Assembly (NCBI GenBank): GCA_949752735.1
Contig: OX457052.1
Coordinates: 38,326,457-38,390,456, forward strand
Direction of reading: 5' to 3'
From: Lumbricus terrestris
Lineage: Eukaryota; Annelida; Clitellata; Crassiclitellata; Lumbricidae
Length of the DNA stretch: 64,000 bases
In this document: in pieces, positions 1 through 10,123 of the stretch
How positions within the stretch are numbered: the first letter of the stretch is position 1
Layout of the letters: each line of letters begins with the position of its first letter
The notes under the pieces: generated by a model
What the model saw: only the letters and a program-made list of their open reading frames with translations
Database searches by the model: none
Told to the model about the DNA's origin: nothing
Program-made: the position numbers and the translations under genes

Positions 1-150
1 TCAGTTTATCTCTTGAGTTCTTGCGCTAGAGCAGATGCATCTACCGTAAACAAACAATTAACCATCGTGCTTGCCAAAGTACACAAGCTTCTATTTCGCT
101 TTCTTCAGAACGCTGTATTTACCTTAGGCTAAATTATGAAGAAAAGAACG

Positions 151-290
151 CAATGTTATGAAGAAATGTCAGATAAGGCAACGCATTGAGTTAATTAATT
201 TAGGAAGATTCTACCCAGGGTCGTGTTTAACATAGGTCCATTCGGTGCAGTGATTCTACCGTACCTCGTCAAAGGCAGACCACCTGCACA
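151..290 (-). promoter_or_regulatory. Upstream module 1, pointing left (E-box plus GATA/CRE-like)
   Basis: On the minus strand this holds CAGGTG (281-286) followed by a CTTATCTGACAT-type motif (about 167-178). It is the inverted-duplication counterpart of the module at 40119-40199 that precedes gene C. By analogy it should serve a gene left of the window that diverges from gene A. About 65 bp of extra sequence separates the two motifs here. Regulatory function is inferred from recurrence only. Confidence 0.5.
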
Positions 291-444
291 ACTTGCACAA
301 AAATTCCTTGTGCTAAGACAAATCTTTTTCAAAACATGTAGACCTAACTATGAGAGACTATAATATTTAATGCTTGTTGCAGAAGCTACCAGAAAAACAA
401 TAATAATGATTATGTCATGTAACCTGAGTGACCTCAGTGACCTG

Positions 445-669
445 TGGGGCGCGGTGGTGTAGTGGTGGCGTCGTTGCCTTGAAGCCGGAAGGTTCGAGGT
501 TCGAATCCACCTCAAGGCGCCTGCGTAAGGACCTTGGGCAAGTCCTTCACTCACAATTGCTCAGCGCTTCGGCGTGAAACTTTGATGCAGTGTCCGCTCT
601 GCATTCGGATGCGCCTCTGAGTAGTGAGATCTTGAAGGGGCGCTATAACAATACAAACAAACAAACAAA
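445..669 (+). mobile_element. tRNA-derived SINE, family 1, full length
   Basis: A tRNA-like head starts with GGGGCGCGGTGGTGTAGTGG (A-box region) and carries the B-box GGTTCGAATCC. It is followed by a body containing CCTTGGGCAAGTCCTTCACT, a conserved GGGGCGCTATAACA end and a (CAAA)n tail. A second copy lies inverted at 40774-41000, and the window ends inside a third (63967-64000). The matching site in the other arm of the inverted duplication lacks this SINE. Confidence 0.85.
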
Positions 670-721
670 TAGAAAACCGCAATACCAGGAACTTAATCCA
701 CTAATCAGCGCTTAGTGCGGG

Positions 722-900
722 GTGGGTGGCATTGGATAACACAACGGCATGATGATTAACGGAACCGAGTTCGATTCCCGAAGTCCATGTATAGGATAGG
801 CCTAGACGTGCTTTGTTGTCTGCAATAATCGCACCCTTGCATTGCACGCTGTCTGTTCTGTAAGTAGTTAAGATTGATGCTAAAAAAGATTTCTGTATGG
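722..900 (+). mobile_element. tRNA-derived SINE, family 2
   Basis: A tRNA-like head (GGTGGCATTGGATAACAC ... GAGTTCGATTCCC, a B-box match) is followed by a tail ending in GCTGTCTGTTCTGTAAGTAG. The same head and tail are present inverted at 39725-39880, and a related copy lies at 11240-11380. A long ATC trinucleotide array follows the 3-prime end directly in both duplication arms, suggesting the array grew from the SINE tail. Confidence 0.7.
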
Positions 901-904
901 TGAA

Positions 905-1026
905 TAATCATCATCATCATCACCATCGTTTTCATCACCATCATCACAATGATCATCATCATCGTCGTCGTCGTCGTCGTAATCATTATCGTCATCATCA
1001 TCGTCATCATCATCACCACCACCACT

Positions 1027-1087
<61 letters not shown>

Positions 1088-1121
1088 CCACCACCACCAC
1101 CACCACTATCATCATCATTAG

Positions 1122-1158
<37 letters not shown>

Positions 1159-1205
1159 GTCATCATCGTCATCATCATCATCGTCATCATCATCATCATC
1201 ATCAT

Positions 1206-1242
<37 letters not shown>

Positions 1243-1265
1243 AGCAGCATCATCATCATCATCCT
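905..1265. repeat. (ATC)n trinucleotide microsatellite
   Basis: About 360 bp of near-continuous ATC/CAT repeat with interspersed CAC and GTC units. It keeps several frames open as poly-His, poly-Ile or poly-Met, so those frames are not genes. The counterpart at 39440-39690 is shorter, so the two copies have changed length since duplication. Confidence 0.95.
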
Positions 1266-1596
1266 AATCATCAACATCATCTTCATTCCATTTCTGTTTT
1301 GACAATTTCTGCGCTCCAAGATGCACACGTGAACGAATTTATTATTGTTGCTATTCATAAAATCATTACTATTACCTACTGCTGTTATTGTTGTACAACT
1401 ACAATAACAACGGCAACTACAACCACGAATACTGGTTAGAAACATGAGTTAGTTAGTGAACGTATAAATGCAAATGTATTATTTACAGCGTTGTACTACA
1501 CGGATATGCAAGCCACAGGATGATTAATTCAGAAATAAATCTGTTGTTGTGTTTTGACAATAATAACTCAAGAGAACGTCGCAAGAGAACGACTTT

Positions 1597-1700
1597 GTTG
1601 TGCAGGTGTTCTGTTCTCTCTGTCGGAGAACGTTCAATATAATGTCTTCAGTAACCGACTATTCTTCTTCCTTATCTGACGTCTCCTCGTTATATTCTGC
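1597..1700 (+). promoter_or_regulatory. Upstream module 2, gene A (E-box plus GATA/CRE-like)
   Basis: TTGTGCAGGTGTTCTG (E-box at 1603-1608) is followed 63 bp later by CTTATCTGACGTC (1671-1683), which overlaps a GATA-type site (TTATCT) with a CRE-like TGACGTC. It lies about 200 bp upstream of a TATA-like element and 890 bp upstream of the gene A start codon. It is oriented opposite to module 1. Binding is inferred from motif appearance only. Confidence 0.5.
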
Positions 1701-1885
1701 CCTTTAAGTACCATAGTTTATACGTTAAGTCAAACACAAAGTCTTCTAAGTCCGAAATTACAGCTTATTTTCATTGATAAGCGCAAGAACAGATGGTTTG
1801 TGTATGGCAGTGTTTTAGTGTTTCAAGCAAAAACGACGTAGAAATAACCTGAATGTCCAATCAATAACGAGTCGTATGAAGTCTC

Positions 1886-2017
1886 TTTTATAATAACAGC
1901 CATGCAGTCTTCCGCCACAAGTAAACCGTTCTGCGAGCCACGGAAAGACGGACATTCCTGGCGAAGAAGAATCGTCAGAAGCAACGAAGACGACATCGCT
2001 GTAAAGCACACCGGTTA
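1886..2017 (+). promoter_or_regulatory. Gene A TATA-like box and candidate non-coding 5-prime exon
   Basis: TTTTATAATAA at 1886-1896 is followed by a block (about 1936-2010) with GAGCCACGGAAAGACGGACA and CGACATCGCTGTAAAGC. This block is conserved in A-prime (38712-38810), B (11690-11773) and C (40490-40569), always between a TATA-like sequence and the signal-peptide exon. In B and C it ends in a plausible donor (GTAAAT or GTATAT). I infer a spliced 5-prime UTR exon; the donor here (GTTAGA) is weak. Confidence 0.5.
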
Positions 2018-2488
2018 GACTGTCATAATAGGTCTAGACCACGAATAGGCCTAACTAATGCTGCAATCAGATTATTGCTACTGGTATTTATACACTCTAT
2101 TTTTTACTACTAATTCCGCTTTTGCCGCGGTCCGCTCTTACTACTTCTCCGACTCCTATCACTCTTACTCTTACTTAAACTAATATTACAACAGCAGCTG
2201 CTATTACTCCTACCATCATAACCACAACTACCCCTACTACCACTACCCCTATTACTACAATTAGGCCTACTGCTTCTATTCTTCTATTGCATGTGGTACT
2301 ATCCCTAGTCAATGGCTTATCTAGAAATGCAGTTACTAAAGGCAAAATGATGAGAACAATTATTATTCTTTATATGACTGCTGAAATCTGGCACTATTTA
2401 GGTTATCTGTAAGCTAATAATTATTATTGTTAGCGAATGTTTTTGTATTTTTATCTTTGAACTCGCAGCTGGAAACAACATTTGGACG

Positions 2489-5400
2489 ATGGCGCTGAGA
2501 AAAGTGTCTGGCTGCGTTTTGTTGGCAGCATGTTTGTCTGCGATGACAGGTGCTTTCAACTATGACAGAGGTGCAACGTGGAGCGCATCCGAATCACAAG
2601 GGGAGTCCAGGAGCAACGGTGAGTAAGCAAATGAGTGAATTAGTGACAGAGAGAGGGTGGATTAGTGAGCAGGCGAGTGAATAGATGAATGAGTTAGGGA
2701 GTGTGTGATTTGGAGTGCGAGTTGGTGAGTCAGCAGTGTTTCATTGAGTGAAGTAATGAGTGAATTACATGTCTGAGTGAGTTTATAAAGTGAGTATGTG
2801 AACGAGTGAGTGCATGAGTATGTGAGTTAGGGATAGACTGATTTAGTGTGTGAGCGGGTGAATAAGTGAGTCAGTCAATATTTGAATGGCTGAAGGAGTG
2901 AGTGACTTATTGAGTCAACAAGTGAGTCAGTTAGTGTGTAAATGAGTGTGTGAGTGGATGATCTATAGTCTGCGACTGGGTGGGTGGATGTGTGGGTGCA
3001 TGGATGAATATGGGTGCGTGATTGCACGGGTGTGTGTCAGGTTCAGTCGGTCTGTCAATCAATCGTTGATAGAGATACTGAGTTAGTCAGTGAATAAATG
3101 ATTGAGCAATGCCCTGTAGAATAACCTTTGTCCTCTTTTATGTATACTGATATATATTATTATGTATTATGTATTATTAGCTTTCAGTTTGTGTTATCTG
3201 TGAATGTTGATTGTAGAAGACGATGTGAAAATGGAACACAATATTGTCGCGACGATTGTCATCCATGAGGAACAGAAGTTTATGAAAGCTAGAGCCATGG
3301 AACCGAATCACGATTGTAGCTGCGCAGACCTCGTCTGCAATTGCTGTCATAGACTTAGCGTTCCAAGTGTCGATTGCAAGTACCCAGCAACAGTCTACAT
3401 GCAAACAATTCATTGCGAAACTTTATATGATACCCTTCTATAAAGCGGTGCGCCGCCTTCGCTGCCTCGCGGGCTAATTGGTTATAATTGTAGATGAATG
3501 GCTGTTTCGTGTGTGGTATCATTACGCTATGAATCCATCTTTTTCCTGGTTTGGGATGGGTACCACATGCTGTAGCCGAGTTAAACTGTCCTCTGGTGTT
3601 GATGTAACTTATAAGTGTTGTCTCTAACCAAAAGACAATGTCATGCTTTCTATATTATCTGTATTGTTTACAGACGAAGTCGTTTATTGTGGCTGGACCA
3701 AGGTTTGTGACGAGATTTTCAAACGCCTTTAGGACTACAATCGTGTAGATGGAATACCGACTTCTAAGAATCTGTATTCGCTTAGTCCCTTTGCAATATT
3801 GATTCATGCTATAAGCTTACGGGTCAAATAAATTATGTAGGCCTATGGCATTCCGCAAAAGAGATCCATTTCCTTTATCGAACGCATCACGTTCTTTTCA
3901 AGAGAGACTTGACGCTTCGAATTGTCAGATTCCTTGTCCTCAAGTCCGATAACATTGAATGTCAATACCTCTCTAATGGAACTATTCATACTACAATGTG
4001 TGGAAAAAATCTTTCTTATCTAGTTCCTATTGATTCAGGTCGATTATCTTTTAGCTTGTGAGTGATGTTTATGAGATTCTGTTGACTAGGTTGCCTGAGG
4101 TTGACGTATCGTCCAAAAACTAAGACTGCAGTTGCGGATGTGAAATTCGGAAGTCGCGCTGTCTTCGACAAGGAATTCCATGGTGGGTATTATTGACTCA
4201 GTAAGACTTAGGTCGACGTCTTAAGCGTTTTCGCGCTTTCTAGTTTTACCATACGATTTTTTCATTTTACAATTATTAGATTCAACATACGGGAACTGAA
4301 AGTGATTGTAAATGAGTAAACAAGTTGTAGGCCTGTAAAGCCCTGTATTCTTTATTACATCATTTACTGACGCAATAAACAATGTTTTAATACATGACAG
4401 TAATAGCCAGAAGTTAAGGATGCAAATACAGCAGAAGTTGAATGGAGTGATTAAAATAATAGTGCCAAACAAGTCATTTATACAGCATCCTGGCGATTAA
4501 CTCCTTGCCAACCAGAGATTCGCAGCGTCGCATCTTTAGATAAAATGGGTTCAGTAGGCCTACGGTGGCTTAGACAACGGGGTTTAGGGTCACCCCCCCC
4601 AATGGCTTAGGGAAGAGTGTCTAAAAAATTATTTATCCACTAAAATAAGAAAAACAAAACAATTGTTTTCTAGTAGCAATTATTTATCTTACATTATTCC
4701 ATTTTTAACTTATTCCCTTTTTATTTACTGCAATTATGCTGTTGGGTTGGTGTCAGGAAGTGCATCCGGCCACGCCATAACCCCCACCCTCAAAGATTCC
4801 TGGCTACGCCATTAGCTCAGTGACTTTTCTCTTTAGCACCTTGACGAAAAATTAACGTGCATTGGTTTCCAGTCACGTTTCGCGTTCACTGCTTTTTATA
4901 GTGCTACAGTATTGATTGTCATTGTGTTGATTGATCAATGGCTTCTCAGAACTTAAATGTAATGTAATGTAAATCTTCGAGAATTTCTCAGCGCCCACAA
5001 AAGCCACGTCAGGAAGACCAGCTTAGACTTAGACCTCGTTCGGAAAGAGTCTAAGGCAAAGGCTTCTGTAGCGCCAACGTCCCAACTTTCAAGGCACCAA
5101 TCACTAATGAGCAGCAATATTATTGAAGTCTAAATCTAGAAGCCAATTATAGAGCTATTGAAGACCGAAAGATGTACCGATTGGATGGGAAATCTTGAAA
5201 TCGTCTTTACGCATTAAGTTGTTAAAAGGAAGGGGTTGTAAAAACAAGGTTTGCGGCAATTCGAAATAAGTTATATTTGCTAGACGAAGCCTAAAAATAT
5301 TAGGTTTTTTATCAAATGTAGCCTAATTTAAGTAGGGCCTAAAATAAATGCCCATTGCCCAAGTAGGCCAAAACGTCTACAACAAGCAATTTACTCAAAT

Positions 5401-6877
5401 TTTTCTCCTTTTATCAACGGCATCACTCATAGTCTGATTAGTATAGGCTAGTCTGTTAAAGGCCTCACTGAGTGGACCTAACGCAACATTCTTCAGCTAA
5501 ACAAACTCGGCCTGACTAGCAATACAATTCATGCAAGAATTTTAACACAGAACACTGATGAGAAAGTGTTGAATAAGAAATATTGCGGGCGATAGAACTT
5601 ACTTGGAATTCATCCAAGGAAAGTTCTATCTTAAGTCACTATTGCTCGCAGTAGGCCTAGTAGGTTACTGGCTCTGATTGGTCCAGAACAGACTCGAATT
5701 TAGCAGTAGGCCTAGATAAGTTTAGGATACGTTGATTTGATTTTCTTCTGATTGACTTACTTATCGACACAGGCTTAAATTTATAGTTTTAGTGTCAATG
5801 CCGCCTACGTTTATCTTCTATGACGGGACGTTAAAGGCATCTCTAGAGTTCTTCAAGTTCCGAGTAACCTCTAACACCTTCACAGGATGCATCAAAATTG
5901 CTATCTACGGTTTTGGCAGCAAGGCCACAACGTACAACCTTGGATGTTTCGAATTCAAAATTCCCAAATATTCTATGCGTTTCCCGTTTTCCGACAATCG
6001 ACTCGAAAACTTCGATAATGCAGTGGAAATGGATCCTCAGATGATAACAGAAGATTTCTATTACAGCAATCTGGTACACAACCATAACGTATTGGAAATT
6101 AATGACAAAATTGCAACAGAACATTTTTATGAAAGTAATGTGGTAGACCACGATGACGTAATGGAAATGAATCCTGAAATGCCCACAGAAGATTTCTATA
6201 GAAGTGATCTGAAAGACCAAGATAACTCAATGGAAATGGATCCTGAAATGACAACAGATAAATCATCTGTTGTAAGCGATCTAAGAGATAACGTCTATGT
6301 AAGCGATCTAAGAGATAACGATAACTCAATGGAAAAGGATTCTGAAATGATGGCAGAAGAATCCGATGAAAGTGATCTGGAAGACAACGATAACTCAATG
6401 GAAATTAAACCTGATTTTATGACAACAGAAGAATCCGATGAAAGTGATCTGAAAGATAACGTTAACTCAATGGAAATGGATACTGAAATGGCAACAGAAG
6501 AATCCGATGAAAGTGATCTGAAAGATAACGTTAACTCAATGGAAAAGGATTCTGAAATGATGGCAGAAGAATCCGATGAAAGTGATCTGAAAGATAACGT
6601 TAACTCAATGGAAATGGATCCTGAAATGATGGCAGAAGAATCCGATGAAAGTGATCTGAAAGACAACGATAACTCAATGGAAATTAAACCTGATTTTATG
6701 ACAACAGAAGAATCCGATGAAAGTGATCTGGAAGATAGCGATAACTTAATGGAAATGGATCCTGAAATGACAGCAGAAGAATCCGATGAAAGTGATCTGA
6801 AAGATAACGATAACGTAATGGAAATGGATCCTGAAATGACATCAGAAGAATCCGATGAAAGTGATCATGATTTCTGA
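2489..6877 (+). CDS. Gene A: secreted DUF4773-like protein with acidic repeat tail
   Basis: Proposed coding exons are 2489-2618, 3217-3366, 4090-4182 and 5793-6877, all joined in phase 1, giving about 485 residues. Exon 1 encodes a signal peptide (MALRKVSGCVLLAACLSA). Exon 2 carries CSCADLVCNCC, exon 3 CLRLTYRPK, and exon 4 FFKFRVTSNTFTGC and NLGCFEFK; this order fits the DUF4773 family as I know it. From about residue 195 the protein becomes very acidic, ending in 23- or 24-residue units starting EESDESDL. The DUF4773 proteins I know end soon after the last Cys motif, so the tail is unusual. The exon 2 donor (AA|GTGTCG) is weak but is the one with the right phase. An AATAAA follows at 7006. 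The function of the family is unknown to me; transcript evidence would settle the exon joins. Confidence 0.72.
2619..3100. repeat. TGAG-rich degenerate repeat starting at a splice donor
   Basis: The first intron of gene A opens with GTGAGT and continues as degenerate GAGTGAGTGA repeats for about 470 bp, supplying many GTGAGT-like hexamers. The same arrangement occurs in the first coding introns of A-prime, B and C. Confidence 0.85.
4183..5792 (+). other. Gene A last intron, with a DNA-element remnant and a palindrome
   Basis: This 1.6-kb intron is flanked by G|GTGGGT and TTTTAG. It holds a degenerate element at about 4560-4815 whose right end reads CTGGCTACGCCATT. That is the inverted form of a related stretch at 8655-8830, and both share a TTTATTTACTGCAAT-type core. 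A hairpin at 5591-5630 pairs GATAGAACTT with AAGTTCTATC and CTTGG with CCAAG. I see no other gene. Confidence 0.55.
6340..6870 (+). repeat. In-frame 69/72-bp coding minisatellite in gene A
   Basis: About seven regular units of 69 or 72 bp each encode EESDESDL(K/E)D followed by a variable NSMEM-type half. More decayed units extend upstream to about 6020. Every length variant is a multiple of three and no unit has a stop codon, which argues that the frame is maintained. SDESD runs resemble acidic casein-kinase-2 type sites (inference). Confidence 0.85.
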
Positions 6878-7005
6878 CGACAGTTCGAGATTTAAAACCA
6901 TGCGCTTCCTACTCAATTTGATGATAACTACTTAGATATTTTCCAGCAAGACGTTCTCCTCTTGTTGACTTGAGTGACTTTATTTGACCAATCATATCAG
7001 AATAT

Positions 7006-7011
7006 AATAAA
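7006..7011 (+). terminator. Polyadenylation signal of gene A
   Basis: AATAAA lies 129 bp after the gene A stop codon, in A+T-rich sequence. The following TTCATGATGTTCAAC resembles sequence after the poly(A) signal of gene C, supporting a shared 3-prime UTR end. Confidence 0.6.
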
Positions 7012-7685
7012 TATTCATGATGTTCAACTGCAGCGTTTATCGGCCTATTTGGCAATGAATTGTTCTAAACAACACTACTTTTAAGTCGATGTAGATGCAA
7101 CAAATTCTATTATTTTTGCAGCATTCAGAATCACATATTATTCGCTTGTTACTATTGATTTTTCCCTTCCTATACATTCTCTTCCTCTCGATTTGCCCTA
7201 TGTGAAAAGTGCGAATGGATGAACCAGCTGGTCTGTGGATCAGAAATAAGCTTACTTGTCTGAAGTGCTGATTTATCCCAAACACTTAAAACGCGCTTAA
7301 AGTGTAGAGCAGAGCTGATTTGCCCCGAACACTATCTAATGGGAACGCCATTGTCAGCACGTTTGCCCCTTCCAGCATTTGTTTGTAAGTTCTAGTGGCA
7401 CGGGACCTGCAACTGTTTTTAACTTAAGCAACTTGCTAGTAGACCTAAGTCATTTTTAGGTGCAACAATCACATTATTGTTCGCCAATCGTGTCTGTTCA
7501 CGGATTTATATTACTAAAATTGTCACCTCGTTGGCCTTCTTAAGGTTCGTCTATCTCACCTACATTCTACAGTCTGAGCTCAGCGCTTCTGTAGCAGTGC
7601 TAGACTGATAATCCGTATTTTTTTATTCTCCCACATAATATCTGCCTTTCACAACTTACCATCTACGCTGGCTTCCTCTCTCTGC
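7012..7685. other. Intergenic stretch with nothing recognised
   Basis: Both strands contain only short, unconvincing frames, and no repeat or transposon end is evident. It separates the 3-prime end of gene A from a decayed LINE fragment. Confidence 0.4.
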
Positions 7686-7689
7686 CCGT

Positions 7690-8060
7690 ACAAAACAATT
7701 CATAGTTCTTGTTTTGGTTCGTAAGTCTGATGTGTGTCTTGCACTGCAATGTTATTGGATCTCATACTTCGCATGTTCTCTGCCATTTCGATGCGGCGTC
7801 CTCTTACATGTTGATCCTCTGATCGGCTTGAACTCTTTGTTCCTGCGTCAGGACAACCAGGCTCAATCCAGATGTTTTGTCTGCTTTGGTCCATCTCTAT
7901 GGAATGGACTTTCACCATCTGTTGGCTCTGTTTTTCTCTGTTAGTCTTACTTCGTCTTTCTCTCGCCTCAGATCAACAGTACTGCATTTTCTCTCGATGT
8001 ATGTCCCACTGATAGCGCTTCTGAAAGGTTTTCCTGATAGAAGTGCTTTATAATTATTAT
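7690..8060 (+). mobile_element. Decayed LINE 3-prime fragment
   Basis: Broken frames contain pieces typical of the C-terminal end of non-LTR reverse transcriptases, including LWNGLSPSV near 7896-7925 and a GCGCTTCTGAAAGG end. The same tail type is recognisable at 28900-29060 (LWNGLPLQF; SERLFLREALYKW). Frameshifts and stops show it is not functional. Confidence 0.6.
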
Positions 8061-8063
8061 CAT

Positions 8064-8135
8064 AGACCAGTGATTCCCAACATGTGTGCCGCGGCACACT
8101 AGTGTGCCGCGAGAAGTTTGCACGTGTGCCGCGGG
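8064..8135 (+). mobile_element. hAT-like transposon end fragment
   Basis: CAGTGATTCCCAACATGTGT followed by GCCGCGGCACACTAGTGTGC resembles the terminal sequence of Charlie-type hAT elements as I remember them. It abuts the orphan exon that follows, where an intron and acceptor would be expected. No matching second end was found. Confidence 0.45.
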
Positions 8136-8640
8136 AAAATTCTCGCGTTCTACGACTTCAAAATTTACACAACAACCTTCATCAGATACGCAAAAATTTC
8201 TGCGCCCTACATATGTATAGAAGTCAGTTATGATTTTGGCTGTTCCGAAATTAACTTTTCAAAGCCTGTCGGCCGTCTCCCGCCTCCCAAGACCACGTCC
8301 AAGCCCAAGCCCAAGCCCAAGTCCAAGTTCAAGGGGTAACTGGTAGACATCGACAATGCAGTCGAAATGAATCCTCTTGGCCTGCATAACGCAAAAACAT
8401 TCCTATGAAAATTGTGATGATGTTATTAAATGGCAAAACGGTATCCCGCTGAATTCTAAGACTTCTGTCTACTCTAGATCTGCTCTGGATGTGTGTCTTA
8501 TTAAATCAGCTATTGCTTCAGATCTTGCTTAATCAACGTGTTTTATATGGCCATTCACGTTCGAGTAAAAAATGCATGATGCGCAACAACGGTGTTAATT
8601 TGTGGCTCAAAGTATTGTATTGTTTTTGTATAATATTGTA
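8136..8640 (+). pseudogene. Orphan DUF4773-like last exon with Lys/Pro tail
   Basis: The frame from about 8136 to 8339 encodes AFYDFKIYTTTFIRYAKI and YDFGCSEINFSKP. It aligns with the last exons of genes A and C, but the TFTGC cysteine is lost (GC to RY). It ends in a basic KPKPKPKSKFKG tail instead of an acidic one. Downstream, GACAATGCAGTCGAAATGAA matches the start of the gene A tail. Beyond that, TGCATGATGCGCAACAACGG corresponds to the gene C 3-prime UTR. No acceptor or upstream exon is present. I infer a duplicated, non-functional terminal exon; use as an alternative last exon of gene A is possible but unsupported. Confidence 0.6.
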
Positions 8641-8654
8641 TTGCATATGAGTGT

Positions 8655-9720
8655 TACGTAGCCAGGAATTTTTCATGGGGGTTCACCTGGTCGGGTGCCC
8701 TTTCTGAAACCAACCCAACAGTATTGCAGTAAATAAAAAGGGAATAAAGTAACAAAGGGAATAAAGTAAGAAAAACATTCGTTACTACAAGCAATTGTTT
8801 TGTTTTTTTGGTTATGTGAGAATTTATTGGGCACCACTTACACTACCAGCTATTCAGAGGCGCTATCGGCGTGACAGCCCCGAGCAAATAGGACAATTAA
8901 TACCTTAAGCAGCGAAGGGCTGAAGATGACGCTACAGTATGATCTTACTTCGGATAGCGGGAAGGAACATCATAAGGACGTAGAATGGCAAAGGCGCGAT
9001 TATGGGCCATGATAGTCCCTGCCCGGGGAACTAGGAGATCAGGTCGATCAGATGACCTGAGAGGGCGGGAAGATACTGCTGAGACGGGTTTGAACATAAA
9101 ATCACAAAGGTATTTAGGAGCTTGTCCATTTTGAGTTCTTGAATCTCGAGAAACCACTACCTTGATTTGGATGCGAGAGGCAATTATAGGAAACCAGTGT
9201 AGAACCTCAGCCATAGTTATAGGCAGAAATGTGGGAGTATAGCCATTAGCCATGGGTTACAAAAGCGTTTCAGCCGCTTGTAAACACCGATTCCTCTCAT
9301 TTCAAAAGTTTGATGAAGATGATAGGCTGTCATTGGTCGAACTAAAACTTCAACCGGTTGAATTTTCAACAACGATGCAATACAGTTCGCACTAAGTTAA
9401 CTGCATACATAGATCTATTTATCTCAATCGGATCAGATCAAAATGTTATCGTCAACCTGAATTTAATATAAATTTACACGGCACGTGGCAATGTTCGGAA
9501 AAATACATGCATACGTTCATGCACACATAATTATATCTATGGAATTTCTATAGCGCCCTTCGAGATGAGTAGACTACTCAGAGGCGCTCCGTCCCAGGCC
9601 CGCCGAAAGAGGAACGACTTGAGTAGTAGGCGTGTATTGAAAGTGCCAGTGACCTCACAGGAGAGAATGGGGCAGGTCAGAGGGAAGACCATTCGAAAGC
9701 AAATGAACAACCGGTCAAGA
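8655..9720. other. Mosaic of degenerate repeats
   Basis: About 8655-8830 begins TTACGTAGCCAGGAATTTTT and is the inverted relative of 4600-4815. Around 8860-8880 and 9550-9590 are short GAGGCGCT and ATAGCGCCCTTC segments typical of SINE or LINE ends in this genome. The segment 8940-9240 resembles 63290-63580 only loosely. No convincing gene; the minus-strand frame at 8945-9253 looks like repeat-derived sequence. Confidence 0.4.
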
Positions 9721-10123
9721 AAGTCGTAGGCCTACATGAATAGGCCTAAGCTTACAAAATGTGCAAAAATATCCACGTGCATACAAACATCGCCTAGTCA
9801 TGTTCATATAAATACATGCATAATTACACATACCTAGGTCTAGGATTACCTTTTTCGTGGTTATTGATATTGCATTAATTAAGACCAACAACACGCTACA
9901 GCTTTATGACATAGAAACCAAAAATAGAGCATACGTTTCCTGGGCAAACCGAAAGGATAGGCCTAAGTCTTAAATTTTAATGGAGATGACATCAAAGAAT
10001 TGTCCGACATAGAGAGATTTAAGGGCTTAAAGTGTGGCTGGACGGTCATGGACGGCGTTCATGCACTAATTTTAAAATCTGGACACCGTCCTGCCACTTA
10101 TTGGTCAGCACTGCCTGGAAAGT

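Larger units (their letters stand above)
1..4300 (+). repeat. Left arm of a large inverted duplication
   Basis: Read in reverse complement, this segment matches about 33790-40342 block by block. Shared blocks are the upstream modules, the tRNA-like SINE with its ATC repeat, the TATA and 5-prime exon region, the signal-peptide exon, the TGAG-rich intron, the Cys-rich exon and the LTYRP exon. The left end is cut by the window edge. The arms differ by private insertions: a SINE near 445-669 here; a LINE with a nested DNA element and a short RTE fragment in the other arm. Homology ends near 4300, before the last exon of gene A. I judged similarity by eye; percent identity was not computed. Confidence 0.85.

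Noticed and set aside
445..520. Functional tRNA gene
   Set aside because: A and B boxes are present, but the copy continues into a conserved SINE body and tail and recurs elsewhere; the cloverleaf is not intact.
756..1445. Long Met/His/Ile-rich frames on both strands
   Set aside because: They are translations of the ATC microsatellite and have no domain or splice context.
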